64,000 nt of DNA from Arachnopeziza araneosa. Lineage: Eukaryota; Ascomycota; Leotiomycetes; Helotiales; Arachnopezizaceae. Made by a program: the position numbers and the translations under genes. The notes under the pieces were generated by a model. The model worked only from the letters and a program-made list of their open reading frames with translations. It was not told the DNA's origin and did no database searches. The DNA lies in the NCBI GenBank assembly GCA_003988855.1, contig QYAI01000047.1, positions 186,001 through 250,000 on the forward strand, in the 5' to 3' direction. Positions 46,164 through 56,190 of this stretch are shown here, piece after piece (the first letter of the stretch is position 1; each line of letters opens with the position of its first letter).

Positions 46164-46832
46164 TCATAGCTCCTTGTCCACCTCTTCTCTCCGAGGAGTA
46201 TACTCTTCGTATACTCCTCTCACTCCCAAAAACCATCCCGCCAATACTGCAAGAGATAGCAGCAAATGAGTCAGTCCCCACTCCAACCCTCTTCCAAGCA
46301 AGTCCGGAAGCCACTGCCATTCAAAAGGGTAAAAAGAAGGCCAGTTATCCACTCTCCAGAAGAGATTCCACAGTTCTAATTCCAACTTCCATTCTCTCGG
46401 CGGTCCATCTCTCGTCTCGTCCAGAATAATGCTATTTAGATTACGGAAGAAGACTTCTTTCTCTCCATCAGCGGGATCAGTCCATTCTCGCACGATCAAG
46501 ATCTCGGATGAAGCGGAGGAGCGGCACCATGAATGGCGCGCATATCGTGGGACGGTAATGATTCCATGAGATGAGGTAAAGTTGGAAGTGCGCCCAGAGA
46601 GAGTGATGGATGCTTCGCCCTTAAGGACCTGGAGGTATTCGGTATGTGTCTCGTGCCAGTGAAGTCCAGAGGTCCAGGTTGAACCTGGAGGGATGGTGAT
46701 GGTTACACTGCGGGTATGGGAGGAGGGAGGAGAAGAAGAGGGAGAAGGGATGGGGAGAGCGTAAGTTACGGCGGAGGGAGCGGGGCGGGTAAAGGTCGTG
46801 AGATGTGTGGTTATCCGGCGGGGTGGAGTCAT
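46164..46832 (-). CDS. Cupin-domain protein with C-terminal membrane helix, 222 aa
   Basis: Single exon, 222 codons from ATG 46832. Cupin motif 1 is seen as GLHWHETHTEYLQVLKGE (two His, a third His and Glu arranged to bind a metal) and motif 2 as GIITVPRYARHSWCR. After the cupin barrel (to about residue 130) a Trp-rich segment leads to a hydrophobic helix near residues 188-206 (GLTHLLLSLAVLAGWFLGV). RmlC-like cupins serve in oxygenases, isomerases or storage; fungal members with a C-terminal helix occur near secondary-metabolism genes. The reaction is unknown. Divergent to the DAHP synthase gene. Confidence 0.75.
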   Translation of the reverse strand: MTPPRRITTHLTTFTRPAPSAVTYALPIPSPSSSPPSSHTRSVTITIPPGSTWTSGLHWHETHTEYLQVLKGEASITLSGRTSNFTSSHGIITVPRYARHSWCRSSASSEILIVREWTDPADGEKEVFFRNLNSIILDETRDGPPREWKLELELWNLFWRVDNWPSFYPFEWQWLPDLLGRGLEWGLTHLLLSLAVLAGWFLGVRGVYEEYTPRREEVDKEL

Positions 46833-47348
46833 GTTCGGTGGATATTGTCCGGATGACGTGGGATGAGATGAGAAGAAAGAGGGAGAAGTGAAAGATAAGG
46901 TGGCTCAACTAATCTTCTCGCAAGGGTTGAGTCCGGCCGATGAGATGGGCAATTATGAAGTCTTACTCGGAAGGATTTTGATATGGAAATGTTGATTAGC
47001 TGTGCCACGCCCTTGGCATTGACATGTTGACACTGGACACGGAGTCTTCTCGAGAAGAGCGGAGGAGATGTGGCCTGAAGGAAGCGTCTTGTCCTACTTG
47101 GTGCTGCATGGATGAAGGAGCCAAAACAATATAAAGGTTGTGGATGGCCATGTTCAATCCGACCAATCTCAAGAATTTCCTCGCCACGTGATTGCCCGCG
47201 GCGAAACATCGGATCAAAAAGTCGACTCATTATCCCCTCCCCCCCCCCACCAAGTCGCCTTTGTCTTCACAAATCCTTCATACCTATTTCTTCAATTGAA
47301 ATTCTCTCTATTCAATTAGCATACTCATTCTGCTAATTGGATTTCATC
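46833..47348. other. Divergent promoter region of cupin and DAHP synthase genes
   Basis: 516 bp. Shadow frames only; includes a poly-C run (47229-47240). No TATA identified with confidence. Confidence 0.4.
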
Positions 47349-48633
47349 ATGGCAGTAAGTTCTTCTACATTCCGCATTCTAATGGCAGATTGGAAAAGAA
47401 ACTGATCTGACTCAGAGTTACCACAATAACAATCCCAATGTCGGGAACAAAGACACCACGGAGGATTGGAGAAGTAGAGTACTCCCCAAGAATACTCCTA
47501 ATAGTGCTGATTTATCCACAGTTAGCGGTTATAATCCCCTCATTGCTCCCGATTTCCTCCAACTCGAAATACCCCAAACCCCAAAGTCCAAGTCCACCGT
47601 CATACAAGGGCGCAATGAGACCGTTGATGTCGTGCAAGGAACCGACTCGCTCAATCGCCTTCTCGTTGTTATTGGACCCTGCTCAATCCACGACCCAGAA
47701 GCTGCTCTTGCCTATTGCGACCGTCTCCTTGTGCTCAAAGAGAAATACAAAGACGAGTTAGTCATCGTTATGCGAAGTTATCTCGAGAAGCCCCGGACAA
47801 CCGTCGGATGGAAGGGTCTGATCAATGATCCCGATATTGATAATAGCTTCAAGATTAATAAGGGATTGAGACTGAGCAGACAGTTGTTTGTGGATTTGAC
47901 AGAGAAGGGAATGCCGCTTGCGAGTGAGATGCTGGATACCATCTCCCCGCAGTTCTTGGCTGATCTGTTGTCGGTGGGTGCTATTGGTGCTAGAACGACG
48001 GAAAGTCAATTGCATAGAGAATTGGCGAGCGGGTTATCTTTCCCAGTTGGTTTCAAGAACGGTACAGATGGGACGATGAGTGTAGCGATTGATGCTATTG
48101 GAGCAGTCAGACACGCCCATCATTTCTTAAGCGTGACGAAGTCGGGCGGTACCGCAATTGTCGGAACTGTAGGTAACGATGACTGCTTCGTCATCTTAAG
48201 AGGTGGAACTAAGGGAACGAATTATGATGAGAAGAGCATTAGTGAAGCAAAGGCAGCGTTGAGCAAGGCAGGTGTCAGAGAGAGGTTGATGGTGGATTGC
48301 AGTCATGGGAACTCGCTTAAAGACCATCGAAATCAACCAAAGGTAGCCAAGGTGCTGGCGGACCAGATTGAGAAGGGAGAGACTGCAATTATGGGTGTCA
48401 TGATTGAGAGTAATATCAATGAGGGTGAGTTTGAGTCCCACCTCTCAATCTTCTTATTAATAAGAAAAGGCAACCAAAAGGTCCCTAAGGAAGGAAAATC
48501 CTGTCTTAAATATGGCGTGAGTATCACAGATGCATGCATTGGTTGGGAAGAGACAGAAAGAGTCCTCGAATTGTTGGCGACCGCTGTGTCGAAACGTCGG
48601 GAAGTTCTGAAAGGACCAAATGGCCATTCTTAG
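47349..48633 (+). CDS. 3-deoxy-D-arabino-heptulosonate-7-phosphate synthase
   Basis: Exons 47349-47354 (only 6 nt, Met-Ala), 47416-48424 and 48470-48633; 392 residues. It joins phosphoenolpyruvate and erythrose-4-phosphate at the entry of the shikimate pathway. Type I alpha motifs: LLVVIGPCSIHD, MPLASEMLD, GARTTESQLHRELASG, VGFKNGTDG and VDCSHGNSLKDH, with a C-terminal GVSITDACIGWEETE. The N-terminal YHNNNPNVGNKDTTEDWR matches the fungal feedback-regulated paralogs. The 45-nt intron 48425-48469 is a multiple of three; splicing restores INEG-NQKVPKEG. Whether it is ARO3- or ARO4-type (Phe- or Tyr-inhibited) cannot be decided here. Confidence 0.92.
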
Positions 48634-49125
48634 ATGCATTGTCAAGGAGTTCGGGAAGGAAAAATTTAGCATTGGGATATAAAAATGGCTCAACGATATA
48701 CCAACGGTCTTCTGACTGTCATAAATAGAGATCATGCATGGATCAAAATGGGTGAATGTGGAAATGGTGCATTCTCTGTAGATAGTTGATTTATCTGGGG
48801 TTGGTTGTCCGCGTTCAATGATGCACCACTTTGACATTAGAACTCCCATATCCTAAACGCATTGCAATTTTTTACGATAAGTACAATTGATCAACGTTTT
48901 TAGAATTATTGTACTCAAATTGACATAGAACAGAGGATATGTCACGTGAAAAGTCTCCACTATCACATCCAATCAAATGTAAGGCATTCTCGATTTCCAG
49001 CTCCGGGAAGAGACGAACAACAAATTCGCTCCTCACGACGACCTCAGTCGACCTTCCCTCACCACCTCAACCACTCCGCCCACAACTCAATTGAGTCGCC
49101 ACCTCTCATCTGCGACTTGAGCAAG
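48634..49125. other. Intergenic, DAHP synthase 3' flank and CYT1 promoter
   Basis: 492 bp, AT-rich, shadow frames only. Confidence 0.45.
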
Positions 49126-50311
49126 ATGTTGGCGAGATCGTGCTTGCGCTCGACGCGCAGCGTTGGTGCTGCGAAGGTAAGAGAGCTTCTATCACTCAAT
49201 ACCTGCATCGACCCACATCTAGAGCTCGAGCTCAATCGTCTTCGGAACCTGTGGAGAGGGCATCGAGAGCTGGAGATGATGATGGGATTGAGTAAAATGG
49301 AGGCTGATGTGTGTTTTGATAGCGTCAATTGTCTACGAACAGCTCCGCTGCCGCATCGCCTTTCCGATTAAATGTCGCCGGTGCAGCGTCAACCGCTTTT
49401 GCTATCGGTGCCGTCGGATGGTATTATCATCTCTATGGCCAGGAGGGATTTGCTATGACACCCTCGGAAGAAGGGTAGGTTTATGTATCGGAATGAGAGA
49501 GTCGCAGTTCTGACTTCTCTAGGCTTCACCCGACCCCGTACCCATGGGTTCACTCGCAGTTCACGAAGACTTTCGATCATGAGGCGTGAGTAAAAGCAGT
49601 AATTTGAGATACACATCATTAATATTATCTAGCCTCCGTCGAGGCTTCCATGTCTACAAAGAAGTCTGCGCAGCTTGCCATTCTCTTTCCCGAATTCCCT
49701 ATCGCTCCCTGGTAGGTGTAACCCACACCGTCGATGAAGCCAAAGCCATGGCCGAAGAAAACGAGTACGACACCGAACCCAATGACGAGGGCGAGATTGA
49801 GAAACGCCCCGGCAAACTCTCTGACTATCTTCCCTCGCCATACAAGAACGATGAAGCAGCTCGAGCTGCCAACAATGGTGCTCTTCCTCCGGATCTCAGT
49901 CTGATCATCAAAGCCCGACATGGCGGTTGCGATTACGTCTTCTCCCTGCTCACCGGCTACCCCGAAGAAGTTCCTGCCGGAGTCAAGCTTCCCGATGGTT
50001 TGAATTTCAACCCTTACTTCCCTGGGACTGGGATTGCCATGGCACGTGTGCTTTATAACGAACTTGTTGAATATGAAGACGGTACTCCAGCATCCGCATC
50101 CCAGATGGCAAAGGATGTCGTTGAGTTCTTGAACTGGGCTGCCGAGCCAGAGATGGATCAACGAAAGAAGATGGGTGTGAAGGTCCTTGCGATTTCAAGT
50201 GTGCTCTTCGCCCTGAGTGTGTGGGTTAAGAGATATAAGTGGAGTCCGATGAAGACAAGAAAGGTTGTGTATGTGCCACCTCAGATGGGAGGACCTGGAC
50301 GTCACCACTAG
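49126..50311 (+). CDS. CYT1: Cytochrome c1, heme protein of complex III
   Basis: Exons 49126-49176, 49323-49474, 49523-49585 and 49633-50311; 314 residues. A basic presequence (MLARSCLRSTRSVG) ends before QLSTNSSAA and is followed by a hydrophobic sorting segment (AASTAFAIGAVGWYY) for the intermembrane space. The heme-binding motif is CAACH (residues 101-105) with RIPYRSLVG, and the methionine ligand region PGTGIAMARVLYNE is present. One C-terminal membrane helix (LAISSVLFALSVWVKRYKW) anchors it in the inner membrane. It transfers electrons from the Rieske protein to cytochrome c. An acidic insert (ENEYDTEPNDEGEIE) is normal for the family. Confidence 0.95.
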
Positions 50312-50794
50312 ATGGATTTCTTTTGTTGAGGATAGGAAGCATCAGATGAGCAGAAGCGTATATGTGTTTGTACAAAGTATTCGATGGAGATGGGGTACAG
50401 ACTCTTTTCAGGGGCGAAAGAGTAGGAGGAGAGGAGTGAGCCTTAGACTTGTGCCAATACTTGAACTTTACATCTCTTGTTTGATTGTGAAGCTGATATT
50501 GTAGTCTCCACTGCATACATCTGGAATAAATCTTTTGCCCCTAGAACAAACAACCGTCTGAAGTATTCAGTAAGTCTATGCGCTCTACGCCTCCTGTCAT
50601 GAATCCTCACAGAACCAAGGGAGTCTATTTTTAATCGCTGATTGGTCAATTCTCTATCAACCAATATCTCAAAAATAATCTCAGCCTCGCCGCCTTGCTT
50701 CCGCAACCACAAAATCATATTTCACCGTCACCTTTTCTTGAATTCCTCACTCTATTCAATTCAAGTTGTAATTTCGGATACTCTACGAGATGAC
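50312..50794. other. Intergenic / 5' leader of the lysine-rich ORF
   Basis: The frame is open from 50642 but the segment before 50795 is Ser/Ile/Leu-rich and probably 5' UTR. No gene seen. Confidence 0.4.
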
Positions 50795-52366
50795 ATGGGC
50801 CAAGCAAGCACCACCTCCGCATCTGCGACATCAGATATAACCGATTTCGTCGCATGGGAACAGACTCTTACTTCCCCGCAGAAGCGATACCATTCTCTGA
50901 GCAGGAGGGAGATGATACTGGATAGGGATGACTTGACTGGAGGGATTGAAGGGCCGGATGCAGATAATGAGCAGGTGGTGGACGAGGAGGGTGACTACGC
51001 GGAAAGCGAAGAGGGAGGGGTGGTGAGTGGTCTGGAGGAGGTTGTGGATGACGCAGGAGGGGATGATGAGGATGTGGAAGAGGATAATGAGATGAAAGGA
51101 CAACAAATAGAGGAGATGCCCACGGAGGCAGAAGCAGTGCCCAAGATCCCGAAGCTCGTTAGTGCAAACGACTGGTATCAAGGTGATGATGATCCCCTCA
51201 TTTTAGGCGGAGCGAATGAAGGGGATGCTAGGTTTGAACTTCACAGAGGTCGTATGCGACGGCGGAGTGAAGGCAAAGCTGAAAGGAAGGCGAAGAATGC
51301 TGAGAAGAGAGCTGCTCAGAAGCAAAAGAAAGAGGGCGCTGGTGACGAGAACACGACTTTGCCAGTGAATGGCGCCAAAGGAAACGGCAAATCAAACAAG
51401 ACTACACCTGAGGAAATGAAAGAGAGAAAGGTGAAGAAGAAAGCTACAAGGAAAGCGAGGATAGAGAGAGAACTTGCAGCGTTGTTATTTAAACACGCCT
51501 CTATGGAGAAGGCAGCAGAAATCATAAGTGGTGGCACCAGTATTCCAGAGGCCGTAGAACAAGCGGAAGCTCAGATACAACTGAAAAATCAGGGAAGCCT
51601 TCCGTTGGATTCGATGAAAGAGGAAAAAGCCCGCACGTCCGAGCTGGCCAAGAAAGGTCCTACTGCGTCTCCGTTCTTCGAAAAGCAGCCTTCCAAACGT
51701 ACGAAAGCAAAGGCGAGGGTTCTAGACGGTATTTCCAAGTTTATTGATGAACTAGCGGCGAACATGACAGTGGCCAGCGAAACACCAAATACCCCTTTGA
51801 TCAAAGAGGAGGTGATGACTCAAGGACCAGCTGATAAAAGGAAACGTCGTGCTCGAGCTAGGAAGTCAAAAGACACTGCCCAATTGGTTGCGACCATAGT
51901 GGAAGCAAATGCGATAATTGAATCTACAAAGACTGCTATCTCGAAATCCTTACCGCCGAACACAACTATAGACTCGCTACCTTTGCAAGACACTGAACAT
52001 TCTGGGGTTTCGCTGAAGAGAAAGCGAGACACAGAAGTTATCACGAACTTAGAGAACGAGCATGATCCGAATTCAAATGTGGAACCTATCTTTACGTCTA
52101 AAGTCCCTGGTGAAGCCGTAGTATTCCAACCTACGAAGAACGCCAAGTTGAGTAAGGGTGAGAAAAGAAAACACAAACGTTCAAGGAACAAAAACAAACT
52201 ACCAGAGATTGCAAAGCCTGTCACCAGCAAGCTTGCAGCTCTTCCAGATACGAACTCTCAAAGGCCAAACCTAAAGGAGAACAGGGCACAGAGACGCCGG
52301 AAGAAGAGAAAATTGGACGAAGAAGATGACGGTGTGACTGAAGCGCTAAAAGTGATCCACTCGTGA
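50795..52366 (+). CDS. Lysine- and acid-rich nuclear-type ORF, possibly the N-terminal part of the glycosylase gene
   Basis: From ATG 50795 (MGQASTTSAS) 523 codons. Order: TDFVAWEQTLTSPQKRYHSLSRRE, an acidic stretch, KLVSANDWYQGDDDPL, then basic helices with many Lys/Arg (KAERKAKNAEKRAAQKQKKE; KRRARARKSKD; KRKHKRSRNKNK; RRRKKRKLDEE), typical of nuclear localisation and nucleolar or chromatin proteins. I do not recognise a domain. The stop TGA (52364-52366) lies only 41 nt before the ATG of the next gene. A 41-nt GT-AG intron at 52334-52374 would instead fuse this frame in phase to the glycosylase as one 1240-residue protein; the lack of room for a promoter favours that. Confidence 0.55.
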   Translation: MGQASTTSASATSDITDFVAWEQTLTSPQKRYHSLSRREMILDRDDLTGGIEGPDADNEQVVDEEGDYAESEEGGVVSGLEEVVDDAGGDDEDVEEDNEMKGQQIEEMPTEAEAVPKIPKLVSANDWYQGDDDPLILGGANEGDARFELHRGRMRRRSEGKAERKAKNAEKRAAQKQKKEGAGDENTTLPVNGAKGNGKSNKTTPEEMKERKVKKKATRKARIERELAALLFKHASMEKAAEIISGGTSIPEAVEQAEAQIQLKNQGSLPLDSMKEEKARTSELAKKGPTASPFFEKQPSKRTKAKARVLDGISKFIDELAANMTVASETPNTPLIKEEVMTQGPADKRKRRARARKSKDTAQLVATIVEANAIIESTKTAISKSLPPNTTIDSLPLQDTEHSGVSLKRKRDTEVITNLENEHDPNSNVEPIFTSKVPGEAVVFQPTKNAKLSKGEKRKHKRSRNKNKLPEIAKPVTSKLAALPDTNSQRPNLKENRAQRRRKKRKLDEEDDGVTEALKVIHS

Positions 52367-52407
52367 GAGGCCAGGACTCCGCGAGTGGTGAAAAGTTCCT
52401 GGGCGCT

Positions 52408-54558
52408 ATGAGTATTGAAAAAGGTTATGTTCCGAGTACTACAAATGATGTGAAGGGTGAGGGATTGGTGCTTGACGCTTTGATGAAGGAAGATGTGGAG
52501 GAGCACGATGCATTGATCGACGAAAATATAGACAGCTTGATTGATTTACCATCCATGGAAGATCGCCAAGATGAGATATCGAATCCTGATATTGTCATAT
52601 ATCAAGAAAGTACAGCACCTTCTCTAAAGCTAGAAGCGTGCGGCAGCGACACCGAAGCCAACATCTCACATGTTGAAATCAACCCATTTACGCCACCCCG
52701 CAAAGTCGGCGTCATCATCTATAAACCTACCAAGATCTGGGTTCCTGCCAATGAGAATGATCCTTTCGAACCTTCTGATGCGCATACCCCTCTACATGTC
52801 CCAGAGCAGGCCGTTGTAGGCGATGATGAATCTGTATTTAGTTTATCTTCTCGTCATGAGAATTCTGATTCCGTTGACAATGAAGATGAATCGGAAAATG
52901 TTTTTACAACACCCAGACTTACGAGAAGGGCCTCTGTTACCTCGCCGTCTTCGAGATTCGACTTGCAGTTGCAGCTAGATCATGATCCTGTTACATATCC
53001 TAGACGAGAACATCCTCCAGTTCCAAAAGTACGGGATAATAAGGGAAGATTTGCTTCTGCAAGATCTGCATCTATGCCACCACATCGGGTTTCCAGGAAG
53101 GTAAAGACAAGAGCTGTTTCAGGCACATTTGAAAGAGACTCTCTATCCCTCTCGGGCTTGAAGTCTGATCCAGTCACTTATCCAAGGATGATGATTTCAG
53201 AGCCTCGTACTCCTACTTTACTTGATAAGAAAAGAAACTTCGCTTCACGGCGCTTAGTTTCAAGCGACTTTGTTGGCAGGAAGCGGAAGAGGACTTTGTC
53301 TGCTTCTGCTGAGACCAAAAGCGCTACCCGCCTCCACTCTTCTGGAGGCAAATCAAACATCGTTAGAGATTCACATGGAAGATTCGCGCGCAGGGGAAGC
53401 AATTTTTCATCTATCACTCGAGATTCAATTGGGAGCTTTATGCAAATGGAGCACAATTCATCGCCTCCCCGAGAAATACCTGATTTGCTGAAGAACCCAG
53501 ACCCTCTCGACTATCTACTGGATACGATGGCGCAAATAGCTAGAGATCTTGAGGCTTCATTTCCAAAGCCAAAGCTCGAAGTAATTAAAAAGAAAAAAGC
53601 TCCTGCTAAGTCACCATACTTTCCTACCCCGCCGAAAACACCTTCCAAGAAGTCCAAAGTCGGCGAGAAAACAGAAGAGTCTGAAGAATTCAAACCCGTT
53701 ATTTCCCAACCATCAATACCAAAGATTAAGGCTGAATCATCAGCAAAGCGTTCCCGTACTCCTGGAAAGACCATCTCATGCATTCCCTTTCCACCTCTAT
53801 CCTCTCCACACTTCGGTCTAATCCAAGAAAAGCTGGCTCACGACCCATTCCGCCTCCTCATAGCGGTAACTTTCCTGATCCGTACCCACGGCAAACATGC
53901 CATCCCAGTCTTCTATTCCTTGATATCTCAATACCCAACCCCCGAATCTCTCACATCCGCCAAGAAAGAAGAAATCGTATCTATCATTCAGCATCTAGGG
54001 CTCCAAAACCAACGAGCAGCCACTTACCAAACCTACGCCAAAATCTGGCTCGAGGATCCACCAGTTAAGGGAAAGCGTTACCCTATCCGTGGCTACCCAG
54101 ACCCCAACTCCGGGCGTGATACCAAACGAGATGAAGTGCTAGATGATGACGATAAACGCGATGCATGGGAGATTGGGCATATGACATCCGGGCCCTATGC
54201 GCTCGACTCTTGGCGCATCTTCTGCAGAGACAGACTCAGAGGCGTGGCAGAAGGCTGGAATGGAGAGGGAAACAGAGAAGACAGGTTTCAACCTGAATGG
54301 ATGCGGGTTCTCCCCGAGGATAAGGAGCTGAGAGCGTATCTGAGATGGATGTGGCTCAAAGAGGGCTTTGAATGGGATCCGTTCACGGGTGAGAAGGAGG
54401 TTGCTAGTGAGGAGCTTATGAGAGCTGCTATGGAGGGGAGGATTGCTTGGGATGAGAGGGGTGGCATGAGGATTCTTGGCGTTGACGAGATGGAGAATGT
54501 GGAGGATATTGAAGAATTGAGTCTTGCTGTTGAGATGAAAGATGATATTATGGAATAA
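52408..54558 (+). CDS. MBD4-like HhH-GPD DNA glycosylase
   Basis: From ATG 52408 (MSIEKGYVPS) 716 codons; alternatively fused to the upstream ORF. The first ~480 residues are disordered and carry two copies of DPVTYPR and three related motifs (RDNKGRFASAR, KKRNFASRR, RDSHGRFARR), with basic patches. The C-terminal 250 residues match the MBD4 glycosylase fold: HDPFRLLIAVTFLIRTHGKH, SIIQHLGLQNQRA, GHMTSGPYALDSWRIFCRDR with the catalytic Asp (codon 54205-54207), then WMRVLPEDKELRAYLRWMWL as in the MBD4 C-terminal helix. MBD4 removes thymine or uracil from G mismatches arising by cytosine deamination. No methyl-CpG-binding domain seen. The start is GTG-free only at 52408. Confidence 0.75.
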   Translation: MSIEKGYVPSTTNDVKGEGLVLDALMKEDVEEHDALIDENIDSLIDLPSMEDRQDEISNPDIVIYQESTAPSLKLEACGSDTEANISHVEINPFTPPRKVGVIIYKPTKIWVPANENDPFEPSDAHTPLHVPEQAVVGDDESVFSLSSRHENSDSVDNEDESENVFTTPRLTRRASVTSPSSRFDLQLQLDHDPVTYPRREHPPVPKVRDNKGRFASARSASMPPHRVSRKVKTRAVSGTFERDSLSLSGLKSDPVTYPRMMISEPRTPTLLDKKRNFASRRLVSSDFVGRKRKRTLSASAETKSATRLHSSGGKSNIVRDSHGRFARRGSNFSSITRDSIGSFMQMEHNSSPPREIPDLLKNPDPLDYLLDTMAQIARDLEASFPKPKLEVIKKKKAPAKSPYFPTPPKTPSKKSKVGEKTEESEEFKPVISQPSIPKIKAESSAKRSRTPGKTISCIPFPPLSSPHFGLIQEKLAHDPFRLLIAVTFLIRTHGKHAIPVFYSLISQYPTPESLTSAKKEEIVSIIQHLGLQNQRAATYQTYAKIWLEDPPVKGKRYPIRGYPDPNSGRDTKRDEVLDDDDKRDAWEIGHMTSGPYALDSWRIFCRDRLRGVAEGWNGEGNREDRFQPEWMRVLPEDKELRAYLRWMWLKEGFEWDPFTGEKEVASEELMRAAMEGRIAWDERGGMRILGVDEMENVEDIEELSLAVEMKDDIME

Positions 54559-54630
54559 TGTATAATGCGAAGGATATTGAGGAACTGAGTCTTGCCATTG
54601 AGATGAAAGATGATATTGTGGAATGATGTA
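54492..54630 (+). repeat. Tandem duplication of the glycosylase C-terminus including its stop
   Basis: Two copies of about 70 nt. The first encodes DIEELSLAVEMKDDIME and stop TAA at 54556-54558; the second (about 54561-54630) can be read as DIEELSLAIEMKDDIVE and stop TGA but lies after the first stop and out of frame. They differ at a handful of positions. Confidence 0.75.
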
Positions 54631-56190
54631 TAATGTACTTGTATTGCCAGGCAAGGTTGGATCATGAGTATAACCAGGATAGATAGTAGCTTTTGCTGAT
54701 TTGACAGCTAGCGATGAATGATAAATGTAAATGTACAACAATAGGCCAAATGTTGTTTATAGGCCGGAATGATCTAGAAATACCAAGACCTTTCAGTCTC
54801 TTACTCACTTGTTAAGTTGAGTCTTGAATTTTCTCCCTGCTAAATGAACACACGATTCTACCTAGTTGTGACTCTATTCTTCCAAGGACAAACGAACCAC
54901 CCCTTCGAGATTCCCGAGCGGTGTGCTCTACTGTTTCTACCTAGCCAGCATGCCAATCTGACGTGAGCTGCCACAACCAGGATGGAACATTGAACCAGAC
55001 AGTTTCCGCACTCTTGGCACGCAGCACATTTCCTCTGGCTGACTTGATGGAGAGAGAACTGGTAAGAATAGCTGTGGGGGGTGGGGGGTGATTTGTAGAT
55101 GTATAATGATTGGGCAGATTGATACTGTTTGAGGGAGGATAGCGGGATAGATGTGGATAGAGAGGGTTGTGATACTCGAAGCTTGAGATGATCCATCTTC
55201 GAGGGTAGAAAAAACAAAGTCTTCAACTTCAGAAAACCCCTCGAAAAAAATTATTAAAAAAGTATTGAATGAGCCCCCCCAAAAAACCCCCCAAAAAAGG
55301 AAGGGGGATACATACCTCGCAGCAAGGCGCCCACCCAGTAACCGTTGCCAGTTACTCGATTCTCTGGCGAATTATGATACCTCGCTGATCCTACCACTGG
55401 TTAGGTGATAGGTATTGCGTTTACACACCCAAAGGCAACGAACGCAAGGTTGTGCCAGAAGGCTCGCAATTGGATACCGGACGGCTTATTTTAATATTTA
55501 ACCATGTAGACGCGCCATCTGCCATTCACCTTTTTCGCGTTTCCTCCTCTTCGCCTCCTCCCAACACGCGTTGCTCGCTTAGTTCAAACACTGTTTACTT
55601 CTCCTGGAAGACCAGGTCCGTCCAAGTTCTCCCAAACTACACCAGGTGAGATTCACATTTTTGTTGACAGAGTTTGATCAGATGAATCGTTTTGTTGAGA
55701 TATTTTTTCTATCAACTGTAGTCGAGATAGTGCGAGACATCAGGAAAAGTTTGATCGGTACGCGGCTGTCTCGACTCCATCAGTGGAGAGTATCGGTAGA
55801 ATGAGAAGAGTCAAAATTCAAGTTTGGCACTTAAGATCGTGTTTCTAGACGAAAGCATAAATCCATGTTCTGTACGACCAAGTAGTAGGCTTCCATTAAG
55901 ATAGTTGCAAAATACGTTCATCCTTGGCAAGATCTTGGTACAGTTGCAGCATGAAATGGCGGGGCTTGGTTTTTTGAGATGCATTAGGGGCTTTGTTCCC
56001 GCAGCTTTGTTTGATGAGGATAAGGCAAATTCATGAAAATGTGACATTTACAAAATGTAATTGTGCGTAACAAAGAGGTTTGAGAATTACCTGATGGTAG
56101 TTCTATAACCAATGCAGCTCAACTCGCTAGACTAAGAAAAGCAATCCTATATATTACCTCTCTTCGATATACACTCATCTGTACAAAGTC
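54631..56190. other. Long intergenic stretch with low-complexity DNA
   Basis: 1.6 kb. Contains C/A homopolymer runs at 55271-55300 (CCCCCCC-AAAAAA type) and A-rich runs. Only short frames; no tRNA or repeat family recognised. Confidence 0.5.

Noticed and set aside
52363..52366. Apparent 4-nt overlap of the lysine-rich ORF and the glycosylase ORF
   Set aside because: The second frame opens with GTG at 52363; the first ATG is at 52408, so there is no bacterial-type overlap.
54139..54741. 200-codon minus-strand frame
   Set aside because: Antisense of the glycosylase C-terminus with Ser/Ile/His-rich composition and no conserved features.
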